DNA from: Martelella sp. NC20
GTDB taxonomy: Bacteria > Pseudomonadota > Alphaproteobacteria > Rhizobiales > Rhizobiaceae
Assembly: GCF_013459645.1 (NCBI RefSeq)
Contig: NZ_CP054861.1
Coordinates: 540,501-604,500 of the forward strand
DNA length: 64,000 bases
Reading direction: 5' to 3'
Shown here: positions 27,169-35,395 of the stretch, in pieces
Position numbering within the stretch: the first letter of the stretch is position 1
Layout of the letters: the number at the start of each line of letters is the position of its first letter
Made by a program: the position numbers and the translations under genes
Notes under the pieces: model-generated
The model's input: the letters and a program-made list of their open reading frames with translations, nothing else
What the model was told of the DNA's origin: nothing
Database searches by the model: none

Positions 27169-27587
27169 TGACCTTCTGCTCGTGTCCAGAACGCCGCGAA
27201 ACGTCTGAAAACAAGTAGAATCAATGTCATGCGCCTTGTCTACAAATTTAAGCCGGACAGCAGTGCCTGGATGGGAGCGTAACTCTACGAACGAGGCGAA
27301 TTGGGGCGGCTCGTCGACAATCTGGATGAAAGTGCTTCTTCAATTTCGGAGCAGAAAGGCGCCGCACGCGATCGGCATCGTCAATGATTGCTTGCCCCGA
27401 AAGCGGGAATGGGACGAATTTGGCGAATCCGATGCTTTCATCCGGTGAATTTGATGATACCTGCAAAAAGTGCAGTCATGCTCGAAAGCAATAAAAACAA
27501 GAACATAACGAGCGGAAATGTGCTTTTATGGTGCCTTTAACACGGTCGCCCGAACATCTGCGGTCAGATGATTCGAGCTGAAGGTCT
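27169..27587. other. Gap without a supported gene
   Basis: About 420 bases after the IS4-type fragment. Short frames exist on both strands, but none has a good start, ribosome site or family resemblance. Confidence 0.45.
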
Positions 27588-27893
27588 CTACGGGCCGGAC
27601 TCCATCGCATTCAATGCACCGTTGAACGTGAACCCCAACAGTTGTGATGACAATACAAGTCCAATGAGCAGCAGCGCGATCCAGAACGGAACGCGGTTGT
27701 AGAACGGCGTGGGTCTGAAGCAATACGAGCAGGTCTTCCTTCCAAACCGCAAGGGGTGATGGCAGGAACAGTTGAAGAGTCTGAGATTTTTCACGTTCAG
27801 TCCAAATCTTGCGGTGTTTCCAATACCGGCAGGAACCGGTCCTGCCTCTTCTCCAGACTTTTTTTGGTATTTCAGGTAACCGGCGCGCGCCAT
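27588..27893 (-). CDS. Small zinc-ribbon membrane protein, unknown function
   Basis: The protein of about 101 residues carries a CxC and CxxC pair (FNCSCHHPLRFGRKTCSYC, about residues 40-58). This is likely a zinc ribbon, followed by one membrane helix (VPFWIALLLIGLVLSSQLLG, about 68-87) and a short tail. The start at 27893 was chosen over 27905 as the second Met; neither has a strong ribosome site. No family name can be given. It is the first intact-looking gene after the IS-rich block and is separated from amtB by about 500 bases. Confidence 0.5.
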   Translation of the reverse strand: MARAGYLKYQKKSGEEAGPVPAGIGNTARFGLNVKNLRLFNCSCHHPLRFGRKTCSYCFRPTPFYNRVPFWIALLLIGLVLSSQLLGFTFNGALNAMESGP

Positions 27894-27905
27894 AAAAACA
27901 ATCAC

Positions 27906-28333
27906 TCATCCACGATATAACCGAGATATTATCATCGGTTGCAACAGATACGCCAGCGCTCAACGACTCCTGCGTCGGAAAAATTCCCGCTCGAGCCGAG
28001 CGTCAGGTCGAGAAACATCCGCTCGGCTTGGGAAATTCCTGTGCGGAATTTCGGCCCCTATTGTGATGACGCTATCATATATTTCGGCTTCATGACTGTC
28101 ACAACTGCAAGCCAGCACAAGCTCCGCCAGCTGAACTCGCTTAATTTTTTGATGCCATTTTTACGATTCAGGCTGCGCCGGAGCGCATCCGGCAACAGTG
28201 GATACCGGCGTTGCGTACGGGCAGGCGCGGAAGGAATGCGCCTTTCACTGAAGCAGGTTCACTCTATCCGTCAGCTTTGGCGCATCTCTGTGGACATCCG
28301 GCGATTCAGCCCGCCGCGAGATACTCCGGAATA
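27906..28333. other. Gap without a supported gene
   Basis: Between the small membrane protein and the amtB terminator no convincing gene is visible. A 146-codon plus-strand frame crosses it but has Arg/Ser-rich shadow composition. Confidence 0.4.
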
Positions 28334-28366
28334 CAGAACCCCGCCGGGCGGACCGGCGGGGTTCTG
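28334..28366 (-). terminator. Strong hairpin downstream of amtB
   Basis: A perfect 14-bp stem starts CAGAACCCCGCCGG with a five-base loop, 52 bases beyond the amtB stop. The T-rich tail is weak. Confidence 0.65.
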
Positions 28367-28417
28367 CGATGTGTCTTGAAATCATCCGGATCCGCCGTAC
28401 GGCGCACCCGGATGGAA

Positions 28418-29743
28418 TTACATGAATTCCGGATAGGCTTCGACGCCGACCTCGGACTTGTCGAGGCCGATTTCTTCTTCCTCCGGCGAAACACGGATGC
28501 CCATGATTGCCTTGAGGATGAACCAGACCACCAGCGACACAATGAAGGTGAAGGCGCCAATGGCGACGATGCCGATGATCTGGGTGACGAAGCTGGTGCC
28601 GTCATTGGTCAGCGCCACGATGAACGTGCCCCAGATACCGCAGATCAGGTGGACGGGGATCGCGCCGACCACGTCGTCGATCTTCAGCTTGTCAAGCAGC
28701 GGGACAAACACGATGATCAGCACGCCGCCGATACCGCCGATGAACAAGGCCGCCGGAACGGAAGGCGTCAGCGGTTCAGCGGTGATCGACACCAGACCGG
28801 CCAGCGCACCGTTCAGAACCATGGTGACGTCGACCTTCTTGTAGATGATCTGCAGCAGCACGAGCACGACAAGCGCACCTGCGACGGCGGCCATGTTGGT
28901 GTTGACGAAGATCTTGGACACGTCACCGGCATCGGCGATCGATCCCAGAGCAAGCTGCGAACCGCCGTTGAAGCCGAACCAGCCGAGCCAGAGGATGAAG
29001 GTACCGAGAACGGCGAGCGGAATGTTGGAACCGGGCATCGGATGAACCGAACCGTCGGCGCCGTATTTGCCATTGCGGGCGCCAAGGACGAGCGCGCCGG
29101 CGAGAGCCGCCCAGCCGCCGACCGAGTGAACCAGCGTCGAACCGGCGAAATCGGAGAAGCCCATTTCGGAAAGCCAGCCGCCGCCCCACTGCCAGGAACC
29201 GGTGATCGGATAGAGAATACCGGTCAGGATCACGGTGAAGAGCAGGAACGGCCAGAGCTTGATGCGCTCGGCAACCGTACCGGACACGATCGAGGCGGTG
29301 GTCGCGCAGAACACCATCTGGAAGAACCAGTCGGATGCGACCGAATAGCCGGCGGAGCCGTCATCCATGCCAGGGCCCGGGAAGACATAGGGGCCGAACG
29401 AGCCCATGAAGCCGCCGTCAACGCCGGTATACATCAGATTGTAGCCGGTGAACCAGAACATCAGGCCGCCGATCGCATAGATGGCAACGTTCTTCAGGCC
29501 CTGCATCGATGCGTTTTTCTTGCGCACCAGGCCCATTTCCAGCATGGCGAAGCCCGCGGCCATCCACATGACCAGGAAGCCCATGATGAGGAACAGCAAC
29601 GTGTTGAACACCTCGGTCGCCGCAGCCGACATGCCGGCAACTTCTTCGACTTCGACCGTTGCCTCCTGCGCCAGAGCGGGGAAGGCGAGAGAGACTGCTG
29701 CAATCGCAGTGACGCCCGCAAAAAGTTTGAGTTTGGAAGACAT
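28418..29743 (-). CDS. amtB: Ammonium transporter AmtB
   Basis: The 441-residue protein has a cleavable signal peptide (LFAGVTAIAAVSLAFPALAQ), as AmtB proteins of Gram-negative bacteria do, followed by eleven membrane helices. Conserved features include the AMLEMGLVRKKN segment, DWFFQMVFCATTASIVSGTVAERIKL near 135-160, FAGSTLVHSVGGWAALAGALVLG and GAIPVHLICGIWG, with the twin pore His residues. It conducts ammonium/ammonia and is gated by GlnK. The start at 29743 follows a G-rich AGGGGG leader. It is co-transcribed with glnK, 22 bases upstream. The long frame on the opposite strand is a codon-bias shadow. Confidence 0.96.
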   Translation of the reverse strand: MSSKLKLFAGVTAIAAVSLAFPALAQEATVEVEEVAGMSAAATEVFNTLLFLIMGFLVMWMAAGFAMLEMGLVRKKNASMQGLKNVAIYAIGGLMFWFTGYNLMYTGVDGGFMGSFGPYVFPGPGMDDGSAGYSVASDWFFQMVFCATTASIVSGTVAERIKLWPFLLFTVILTGILYPITGSWQWGGGWLSEMGFSDFAGSTLVHSVGGWAALAGALVLGARNGKYGADGSVHPMPGSNIPLAVLGTFILWLGWFGFNGGSQLALGSIADAGDVSKIFVNTNMAAVAGALVVLVLLQIIYKKVDVTMVLNGALAGLVSITAEPLTPSVPAALFIGGIGGVLIIVFVPLLDKLKIDDVVGAIPVHLICGIWGTFIVALTNDGTSFVTQIIGIVAIGAFTFIVSLVVWFILKAIMGIRVSPEEEEIGLDKSEVGVEAYPEFM

Positions 29744-29765
29744 AGACTGATTACCCCCTGCTGAT

Positions 29766-30122
<357 letters not shown>

Positions 30123-30195
30123 TTACCCTCAGCTTCGAAAAGCCGGTTCTCCTTACCGCTTTCAAATCAAAATTCGTCGGCGGCTTATCGCAGAC

Positions 30196-30211
30196 ATACA
30201 AAGTCCGTGCC
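30196..30211 (-). promoter_or_regulatory. Sigma-54 promoter of glnK-amtB
   Basis: TGGCAC-N5-TTGTA on the minus strand matches the -24/-12 consensus (TGGCAC-N5-TTGCW) with one mismatch, about 90 bases upstream of glnK. A 19-base near-palindrome, TGCCAGTT(T/C)CGAACTGGCA, overlaps the -24 element at about 30207-30226. Nitrogen-limitation control through NtrC is expected. Confidence 0.75.
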
Positions 30212-30446
30212 AGTTTCGAACTGGCATCACAACTCATTGATATAACTGTGACATTTCTGGGGGAACGCAGACTGGATGGCGCCCGCCGCAAAGTTGTGGC
30301 GATTCCGTGCGCTAATTTCGGCAATTGCCTTTTTTATGTGCAAATGCCGGTATGGAAATCAGCCGCGCCGTTGCGGACCGTCGATCGGAAGGCCCACCAT
30401 GCGCGCAATATAGGCATATCCATCCCCACCGCCGGGACCCGCAGGG

Positions 30447-31355
30447 TTACGTCTTGATGTAGAACGGTCGCGCGTGATCGCGAATGCGGATCAGGCCTTC
30501 CTGCGCGACGGAGGCAACCAGCGTGCCGTCACGCGTGAAGATGCGGCCATAGGCAAAACCCCGGCCGCCGTTCGCCGAAGGGCTTTCCTGCGCATAAAGC
30601 AGCCAGTCGTCGATATCGAACGGCCGGTGGAACCAGACCGCGTGGTCGAGGCTTGCCCCCTGCACCCGATCGGAAAAAACAGAGCTTTGATGCGGATAAA
30701 GCGTCGCGTCGAGCAGGGTCATATCCGACATATAGGCCAGAAAGGCGGTCTGGTAATCGCGCCCGTGGGGCGACTGGCCGTTGGCCCGGATCCAGATATT
30801 CTGCTGGCCGCCCGGCTTCTTGCGCCAGAGAAAATTTTCCAGATCCACGGGGCGGATCTCGATCGGCCGCTCGCGCATCCAGTAATTGCGGACCGGGGCG
30901 GGCGCGTTTTCGGCATCATTCATGATATCGCTCGATGCCAGTTCTTCGGGCGGCGGAACATCCGGCATGCTATCCTGGTGCTGGAAGCCGTCCTCCTCCA
31001 CCTGAAACGAGGCGGTCATGATGAAAATCGGCTGGCCGTGCTGGATCGCGCGCACGCTGCGGGTCGAAAAACTCCGTCCGTCGCGCAGCCGCTCCACCTG
31101 GAAGATGATCGGCACCTCGGTATCGCCGGGACGCATGAAATAGCCATGAAGCGAATGGACCAGATGGCCCTCCGGCGCTGTTCTCTGGGTTGCAACCAGT
31201 GACTGGGCGACCACCTGCCCGCCAAACACGCGCTGCCATGTGGTCGCGGGGCTTTGACCGCGATAGAGGTTCTCCTCCAGCCGCTCCAGATCGAGGAGAG
31301 CGGCGAGCGCCCTCCCGCCTTGAACGCCGCCTTGTTTGTTGCCGGGCTGTGACAT
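30447..31355 (-). CDS. tesB: Acyl-CoA thioesterase II
   Basis: The 302-residue protein has the TesB double-hotdog layout: LYRGQSPATTWQRVFGGQVVAQSL and HSLHGYFMRPGDTEVPIIFQVERLRDGRSFSTRSVRA in the first half, then MSDMTLLDATLYPH and ASLDHAVWFHRPFDIDDWLLYAQESPSANGGRGFAYGRIFTRDG in the second. It hydrolyses medium- and long-chain acyl-CoA. The ATG at 31355 gives the normal length; a longer in-frame extension upstream reads through the divergent gene and is not real. It is divergent from the UbiH-type gene. Confidence 0.92.
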   Translation of the reverse strand: MSQPGNKQGGVQGGRALAALLDLERLEENLYRGQSPATTWQRVFGGQVVAQSLVATQRTAPEGHLVHSLHGYFMRPGDTEVPIIFQVERLRDGRSFSTRSVRAIQHGQPIFIMTASFQVEEDGFQHQDSMPDVPPPEELASSDIMNDAENAPAPVRNYWMRERPIEIRPVDLENFLWRKKPGGQQNIWIRANGQSPHGRDYQTAFLAYMSDMTLLDATLYPHQSSVFSDRVQGASLDHAVWFHRPFDIDDWLLYAQESPSANGGRGFAYGRIFTRDGTLVASVAQEGLIRIRDHARPFYIKT

Positions 31356-31454
31356 TTGAACGCGGTCCCTATATATCCCATGAGTAACGCAATGGCCTAT
31401 AACAGCTTTGCTGAGACGGAGCGAGATGTGGCGAGACGCAGGAAGGATCGGGAT

Positions 31455-32669
31455 ATGAAGGATATCGTCATCGTTGGCGGCGGCTATGTCGGGCTCTCGG
31501 TCGCGGTCGCGATCAAGAAAGCGGCGCCCCACCTTGAGATCGAGCTGATGGAGGCGGCCCCGGACCATGTGTGGGAAAAGGACGAGCGGGCCTCGGCGAT
31601 TATCGCCGCTGCGATCAACATGCTGAAAACGCTGGAATTGTGGGACGACATCAAGGAGCACGCCCAGCCGATCAACGATATGATCGTCACCGATTCGCAG
31701 ACCGGCGAACCGGTCAAGCCGGTGTTCCTCACCTTCGGCGAACGCGGCGAGAGCGACGCGCCCTTTGCCTACATGATCCCGAATGTCGCCATGGTGCGGG
31801 CGCTGCGCAAGGCGGCAGCCACACTCGGCATCAAGATCCGCCACGATGCCGCCGTGACCGACTTTTCCGCGGAGGGCGGCCACGCGAAAATCACGCTTGC
31901 CGGCGGCGAGGAGATTACGACCCGGCTGGTGGTTGCCTGCGATGGCGCGCGCTCGCGGCTACGCGACATGGCCGGGATCAGGACGGTCAAGTTCGATTAC
32001 GGCCAGTCCGGCATCGTCACCACCGTCGCCCATGAACGCCCGCATAACGGGCGGGCGGAAGAGCATTTCCTGCCCGCCGGACCGTTCGCCATCCTGCCGC
32101 TCACCGGCAACCGGTCCTCGCTGGTGTGGACCGAGCGCACGGATGATGCCAAGCGCCTCGTCGAAAGCGACGACATGGTATTCGAGGCCGAACTGGAGCG
32201 CCGCTTCGGCCATCATCTCGGCAAGCTCACGCTTGCAGGCGGAAGGCGCGCCTTTCCGCTCGGCCTGACGCTGTCGCGCTCCTTCATCGCGCCGCGGCTG
32301 GCGCTTGCGGGCGATGCCGCCCACGGCATCCACCCGATTTCGGGTCAGGGCCTCAATCTCGGCTTCAAGGATGTCGCCGCCCTTGCCGAAACCATCGTCG
32401 ATGCCGATCGCAACGGCCTGGATATCGGCGCGCTGGACACGCTTGAGCGCTATCAGCGCTGGCGGCGGTTCGACACGGTGCGCATGGGCATGACCACCGA
32501 TATCCTGAACCGGCTGTTTTCCAACGATATCGGCCCGCTGCGCATGGCCCGCGATTTCGGCCTCGGCGTCGTCGATCGCATGCCCGGGCTGAAGCGTTAT
32601 TTCATCGAGGAAGCGGCCGGCCGCACCGCCCGGGAGCTGCCGAAACTGCTGGCCGGCGAGCCGCTCTGA
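31455..32669 (+). CDS. UbiH-type FAD-dependent monooxygenase
   Basis: The 404-residue protein is a class-A flavin hydroxylase of the UbiH/UbiF/COQ6 group. It has IVIVGGGYVGLSVAVAIKKA (GxGxxG, residues 3-22), the DGARSRLRDMAGI motif near 165-177 and LALAGDAAHGIHPISGQGLNLGFKDVAALAE near 282-310 (second FAD contact). It likely hydroxylates the ubiquinone precursor ring. The start at 31455 follows GGAAGGATCGGG and gives the canonical N-terminus. It is divergent from tesB and convergent with ecfG. Confidence 0.88.
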   Translation: MKDIVIVGGGYVGLSVAVAIKKAAPHLEIELMEAAPDHVWEKDERASAIIAAAINMLKTLELWDDIKEHAQPINDMIVTDSQTGEPVKPVFLTFGERGESDAPFAYMIPNVAMVRALRKAAATLGIKIRHDAAVTDFSAEGGHAKITLAGGEEITTRLVVACDGARSRLRDMAGIRTVKFDYGQSGIVTTVAHERPHNGRAEEHFLPAGPFAILPLTGNRSSLVWTERTDDAKRLVESDDMVFEAELERRFGHHLGKLTLAGGRRAFPLGLTLSRSFIAPRLALAGDAAHGIHPISGQGLNLGFKDVAALAETIVDADRNGLDIGALDTLERYQRWRRFDTVRMGMTTDILNRLFSNDIGPLRMARDFGLGVVDRMPGLKRYFIEEAAGRTARELPKLLAGEPL

Positions 32670-32725
32670 GCGGCAGAACGGGCATGGCTGCGGCTTATAT
32701 ATAAGCCCGAGAGAAATAACCGAAA

Positions 32726-32746
32726 GGGCCGGTCAAAGACCGGCCC
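32726..32746. terminator. Bidirectional hairpin between UbiH-type gene and ecfG
   Basis: Perfect nine-bp stem GGGCCGGTC/GACCGGCCC with an AAA loop, between two convergent genes. It can serve both. Confidence 0.7.
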
Positions 32747-32782
32747 CATGGCAATAGAAAACACTACTTTTTTCTGTCTTGA

Positions 32783-33349
32783 TCAGCCCGGGCGCGATAC
32801 GAAGGAGCGGCTGACCACGCTTGCCGAATTGGCGTCGGGGCCGAACTCGGTGTCGCCGGTAATATCCAGCAATTCCTGCAGCTTTCCGCGGGCGCGGGCG
32901 ATCCGGCTTTTGATCGTGCCGATCGCGCAATGGCAGATTTCGGCCGCCTCCTCGTAGGAAAAACCCGATGCGCCGACCAGAATGATGGCCTCGCGCTGGT
33001 CGCTCGGCAATTTGTTCAGCGCCTCGCGGAAATCCTTCAGATCCATCGCGCCATACTGCGCGGGATGGGTGGAAAGCCGCTCGGTGAAGACGTTGTCGGT
33101 ATCCTGGATTTCACGCCCGCTCTTGCGCATCTGGCTGTAGAACTCATTGCGCAGGATCGTGAACAGCCAGGCCTTGATATTGGTGCCCGCGGCAAAGCTG
33201 TCCTGCTTGGCCCAGGCCTTCATGATCGTGTCCTGGACCAGATCGTCGGCGAGATCCTGATGGCCGCAAAGCGACACCGCAAAGGCGCGCAGGCTTGGCA
33301 CGGTCTTCAGCATATCCCGCTTGAAACTCGATTTGTCGTCTGTGGTCAC
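32783..33349 (-). CDS. ecfG: General stress sigma factor EcfG
   Basis: The 188-residue protein is an ECF15-type sigma factor: region 2 with SLCGHQDLADDLVQDTIMKAWAKQDSFAAGTNIKAWLFTILRN and region 4 with LNKLPSDQREAIILVGASGFSYEEAAEICHCAIGTIKSRIARAR. It directs RNA polymerase to GGAAC/CGTT promoters when NepR is sequestered by phosphorylated PhyR. It lies five bases downstream of nepR in one operon that has a self-type promoter. Confidence 0.93.
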   Translation of the reverse strand: MTTDDKSSFKRDMLKTVPSLRAFAVSLCGHQDLADDLVQDTIMKAWAKQDSFAAGTNIKAWLFTILRNEFYSQMRKSGREIQDTDNVFTERLSTHPAQYGAMDLKDFREALNKLPSDQREAIILVGASGFSYEEAAEICHCAIGTIKSRIARARGKLQELLDITGDTEFGPDANSASVVSRSFVSRPG

Positions 33350-33354
33350 GGCGA

Positions 33355-33564
33355 TTACCCCTTCGCTTTGGCCGTGGATGCGGCCTCGGCCGCGTCCAGA
33401 CGCTCGAGCAGATCGAGAAACCGATCCGGAATTTCCTCCTGTTCGACAGCATTGTAGAGAGCTTTGAGGCGTCTGCTGATCGCCTCCTCGGGGCTCTTGG
33501 CCGTACCGGGCATGTTCGAGCCTTGCTGAAGGCCGCTATTGTTTTTCACCAGTTTTTGCCTCAT
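33355..33564 (-). CDS. nepR: Anti-sigma factor NepR
   Basis: The small protein has the NepR core ISRRLKALYNAVEQEEIPDRFLDLLERLDAAE at about residues 30-61. These two helices bind EcfG or, alternatively, phosphorylated PhyR. It is 69 residues from the ATG at 33564. An internal ATG at 33513, with AAGG upstream, would give a 52-residue form that keeps the whole core, so the exact start is uncertain. It is co-transcribed with ecfG from the promoter at 33590-33614. Confidence 0.88.
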   Translation of the reverse strand: MRQKLVKNNSGLQQGSNMPGTAKSPEEAISRRLKALYNAVEQEEIPDRFLDLLERLDAAEAASTAKAKG

Positions 33565-33589
33565 TGCACTTCAATCCATTCATGCCGAA

Positions 33590-33614
33590 AACGCGTCCGC
33601 AAATAAAATGTTCC
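33590..33614 (-). promoter_or_regulatory. EcfG promoter of nepR-ecfG
   Basis: GGAAC-N16-CGTT on the minus strand, 26 bases before the nepR ATG, matching the EcfG consensus exactly. Its -35 and the facing phyR -35 form the palindrome GTTCCC-TGAATC-GGGAAC. Confidence 0.85.
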
Positions 33615-33622
33615 CTGAATCG

Positions 33623-33647
33623 GGAACTTTTTTTCGTCTGCCGCATT
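33623..33647 (+). promoter_or_regulatory. Probable EcfG promoter of phyR
   Basis: GGAAC-N16-CATT on the plus strand, 67 bases before phyR. The -35 is perfect, while the -10 differs from CGTT at one base, so it may be weaker than the nepR-ecfG promoter. Confidence 0.55.
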
Positions 33648-33714
33648 CTTGCTTGTTGAGGATGCTCTACAAGAGTGACCCGCAACGACCTATCGAGGCA
33701 GGAGACTACCAGAC

Positions 33715-34509
33715 ATGTCGCTTTCAACCCGTATCGCCGCCCATCTACCCTATCTGAGGCGTTACGCACGTGCCGTTACCGGCTCCCAGACATCGGGCGA
33801 CGCCTACGTTGCCGCCGTGCTCGAAACGCTGATTGAAGATGTTTCGCTTTTCCCTGACGACGGCGATGATAAAGTCTCGCTTTATAAACTCTTCTCTCAG
33901 CTCTTCAGTTCCACGACAATCGAAATCGGGGAAATCGAATCGCCCTTCTCCTGGGAAAAACGCGCCGCGGCCAACCTGATGGCGTTGCCGGCCAAGCCCC
34001 GTCAGGCCTTTCTGCTGATTTCGCTCGAAAACTTCAGCCATAAGGAAACGGCCGAAATTCTGGATGTCGAGAGCGACCGGATTTCCGACCTCGTCGACGA
34101 CGCCTCCTCGGAAATCGCCCGGCAGGTTGCCACCGATATCATGATCATCGAGGACGAACCGCTGATCGCCATGGATATCGAGCAGATGGTGGAAAGTCTG
34201 GGCCACCGCGTCACCGGCATCGCGCGCACCCACAAGGAAGCGGTGGAGCTTTTCAAATCCTCGCGCCCGCGCATGGTGCTCGCCGATATCCAGCTTGCAG
34301 ACGGCAGTTCGGGGATCGACGCGGTCAACGATATCCTCGCCGCCGAATCGCTGCCGGTGATCTTCATTACCGCATTCCCGGAACGACTTTTGACCGGCGA
34401 ACGGCCGGAACCGACCTTCCTGGTCACCAAGCCGTTCAACCCCGACATGGTCAAGGCGCTGATCAGCCAGGCGCTGTTCTTCCAGGAGCATCACGAACAG
34501 GCTGCATAA
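33715..34509 (+). CDS. phyR: Anti-anti-sigma response regulator PhyR
   Basis: The 264-residue protein has an N-terminal sigma-factor-like domain (residues about 1-135; LPAKPRQAFLLISLENFSHKETAEILDV resembles region 4) and a C-terminal receiver domain (about 141-260). D191 in MVLADIQLADG is the phosphoacceptor, and FITAF and VTKPF give the conserved Thr and Lys. Phosphorylated PhyR releases EcfG by binding NepR. AGGAG lies upstream of the ATG. It is divergent from nepR-ecfG. Confidence 0.95.
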   Translation: MSLSTRIAAHLPYLRRYARAVTGSQTSGDAYVAAVLETLIEDVSLFPDDGDDKVSLYKLFSQLFSSTTIEIGEIESPFSWEKRAAANLMALPAKPRQAFLLISLENFSHKETAEILDVESDRISDLVDDASSEIARQVATDIMIIEDEPLIAMDIEQMVESLGHRVTGIARTHKEAVELFKSSRPRMVLADIQLADGSSGIDAVNDILAAESLPVIFITAFPERLLTGERPEPTFLVTKPFNPDMVKALISQALFFQEHHEQAA

Positions 34510-34568
34510 GGCGTCAACCGATCGATAACCATGAGGGGCGGCTCCGGTCGTCCTTTTTCGTCGGGTTT

Positions 34569-34593
34569 GGAACTCCCCCGGCACTCGGGCGTT
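34569..34593 (+). promoter_or_regulatory. EcfG promoter of the DUF1328 gene
   Basis: GGAAC-N16-CGTT, 30 bases before the ATG, an exact consensus match. Confidence 0.85.
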
Positions 34594-34623
34594 TTCCTTG
34601 TACAAAACACAAGGAGAATGCCC

Positions 34624-34788
34624 ATGCTTTACTATGCCGCTGTTTTCCTGGTGATAGCCCTGATCGCCGCCGCCCTCGGTTTTGGCGGTATCGCCGGCGC
34701 TTCAGCAGGTATCGCGCAGATTCTGTTCTTCCTGTTTCTGCTGTTCTTCGCCGTCGCGGTCATCGTGAACTTCGCGCGCAGCCGATAG
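34624..34788 (+). CDS. DUF1328 small membrane protein (YtjA-like)
   Basis: The 54-residue protein begins [25 protein letters not shown] and consists of two membrane helices, the DUF1328 pattern. AAGGAG lies seven bases before the ATG at 34624; another ATG two codons earlier is too close to it. The EcfG promoter indicates stress-induced expression. Function is unknown. Confidence 0.9.
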   Translation: MLYYAAVFLVIALIAAALGFGGIAGASAGIAQILFFLFLLFFAVAVIVNFARSR

Positions 34789-34813
34789 GAAAGAAATTCT
34801 CCAACATATAAGG

Positions 34814-34843
34814 GCGGGTCGTCTTCGGGCGGCCCGCGTTTTT
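34814..34843 (+). terminator. Intrinsic terminator of the DUF1328 gene
   Basis: Eight-bp GC-rich stem (GCGGGTCG/CGGCCCGC, one G-U pair) followed by TTTTT. Confidence 0.75.
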
Positions 34844-34860
34844 CGCTGCGCTTTCAAAAC

Positions 34861-34892
34861 AAAAAAGAGCGGCGACGCCTTCGCGTCACCGC
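34861..34892 (-). terminator. Intrinsic terminator of csbD
   Basis: Ten-bp stem GCGGTGACGC/GCGTCGCCGC with a four-base loop followed by a T-rich run on the minus strand, 26 bases after the csbD stop. Confidence 0.8.
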
Positions 34893-34917
34893 CCTTATGT
34901 TTCTTGATGCCGCGATA

Positions 34918-35118
34918 TCAGCGGGAGCTGTTCATCCAGTTGTCCACGTCGCGTTCTGCTTCATCGCGCTCCTTGCCGTAGCGCTCCTGGATCTTGCCGA
35001 CGAGCTTTTCGCGCTTGCCGGCGACGACGTCGAGATCGTCATTGGTCAGCTTGCCCCATTTGGCCTGTACTTCGCCGGTAAACTGTTTCCAGTTGCCTTC
35101 GATACGGTCCCAATTCAT
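34918..35118 (-). CDS. CsbD-family stress protein
   Basis: The 66-residue protein starts MNWDRIEGNWKQFTGEVQAKWGKLTNDDLDVV, the CsbD family signature, and ends with a charged helix. Members are strongly induced in general stress responses, but their molecular role is unclear. AAGGAG lies upstream of the ATG, and an EcfG promoter is present at 35159-35184. Confidence 0.93.
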   Translation of the reverse strand: MNWDRIEGNWKQFTGEVQAKWGKLTNDDLDVVAGKREKLVGKIQERYGKERDEAERDVDNWMNSSR

Positions 35119-35158
35119 AAGCCTGCTCCTTTCAGCTTAGCTTTGACTATGCCGGATA

Positions 35159-35184
35159 AACGCGCCACCGCGGAGGGGAGTTCC
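35159..35184 (-). promoter_or_regulatory. EcfG promoter of csbD
   Basis: GGAAC-N17-CGTT on the minus strand, 41 bases before the csbD ATG. Confidence 0.85.
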
Positions 35185-35395
35185 ATCCCGCCGCCGATGA
35201 TTGACAAGCCTCCGAAAAACAGGAATGTACGATCACAGGCACCTGGTGCCGGTGCGCACAAGCAAAATGAACCAAATGCTTCATCGGTCACGCGCTTCTA
35301 TCGGTACAATCTCGCGAATACCCGAAGTCGTTTCACTTTCTTGGCGCGAATGAGTGAAATTGGCCGGCTATAACCGGTCGACCGGCGAAAAAGAC

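Noticed and set aside
28211..29764. 517-codon plus-strand frame opposite amtB
   Set aside because: Asp/His/Arg-rich low-complexity translation, exactly antisense to an intact amtB; a codon-bias shadow.
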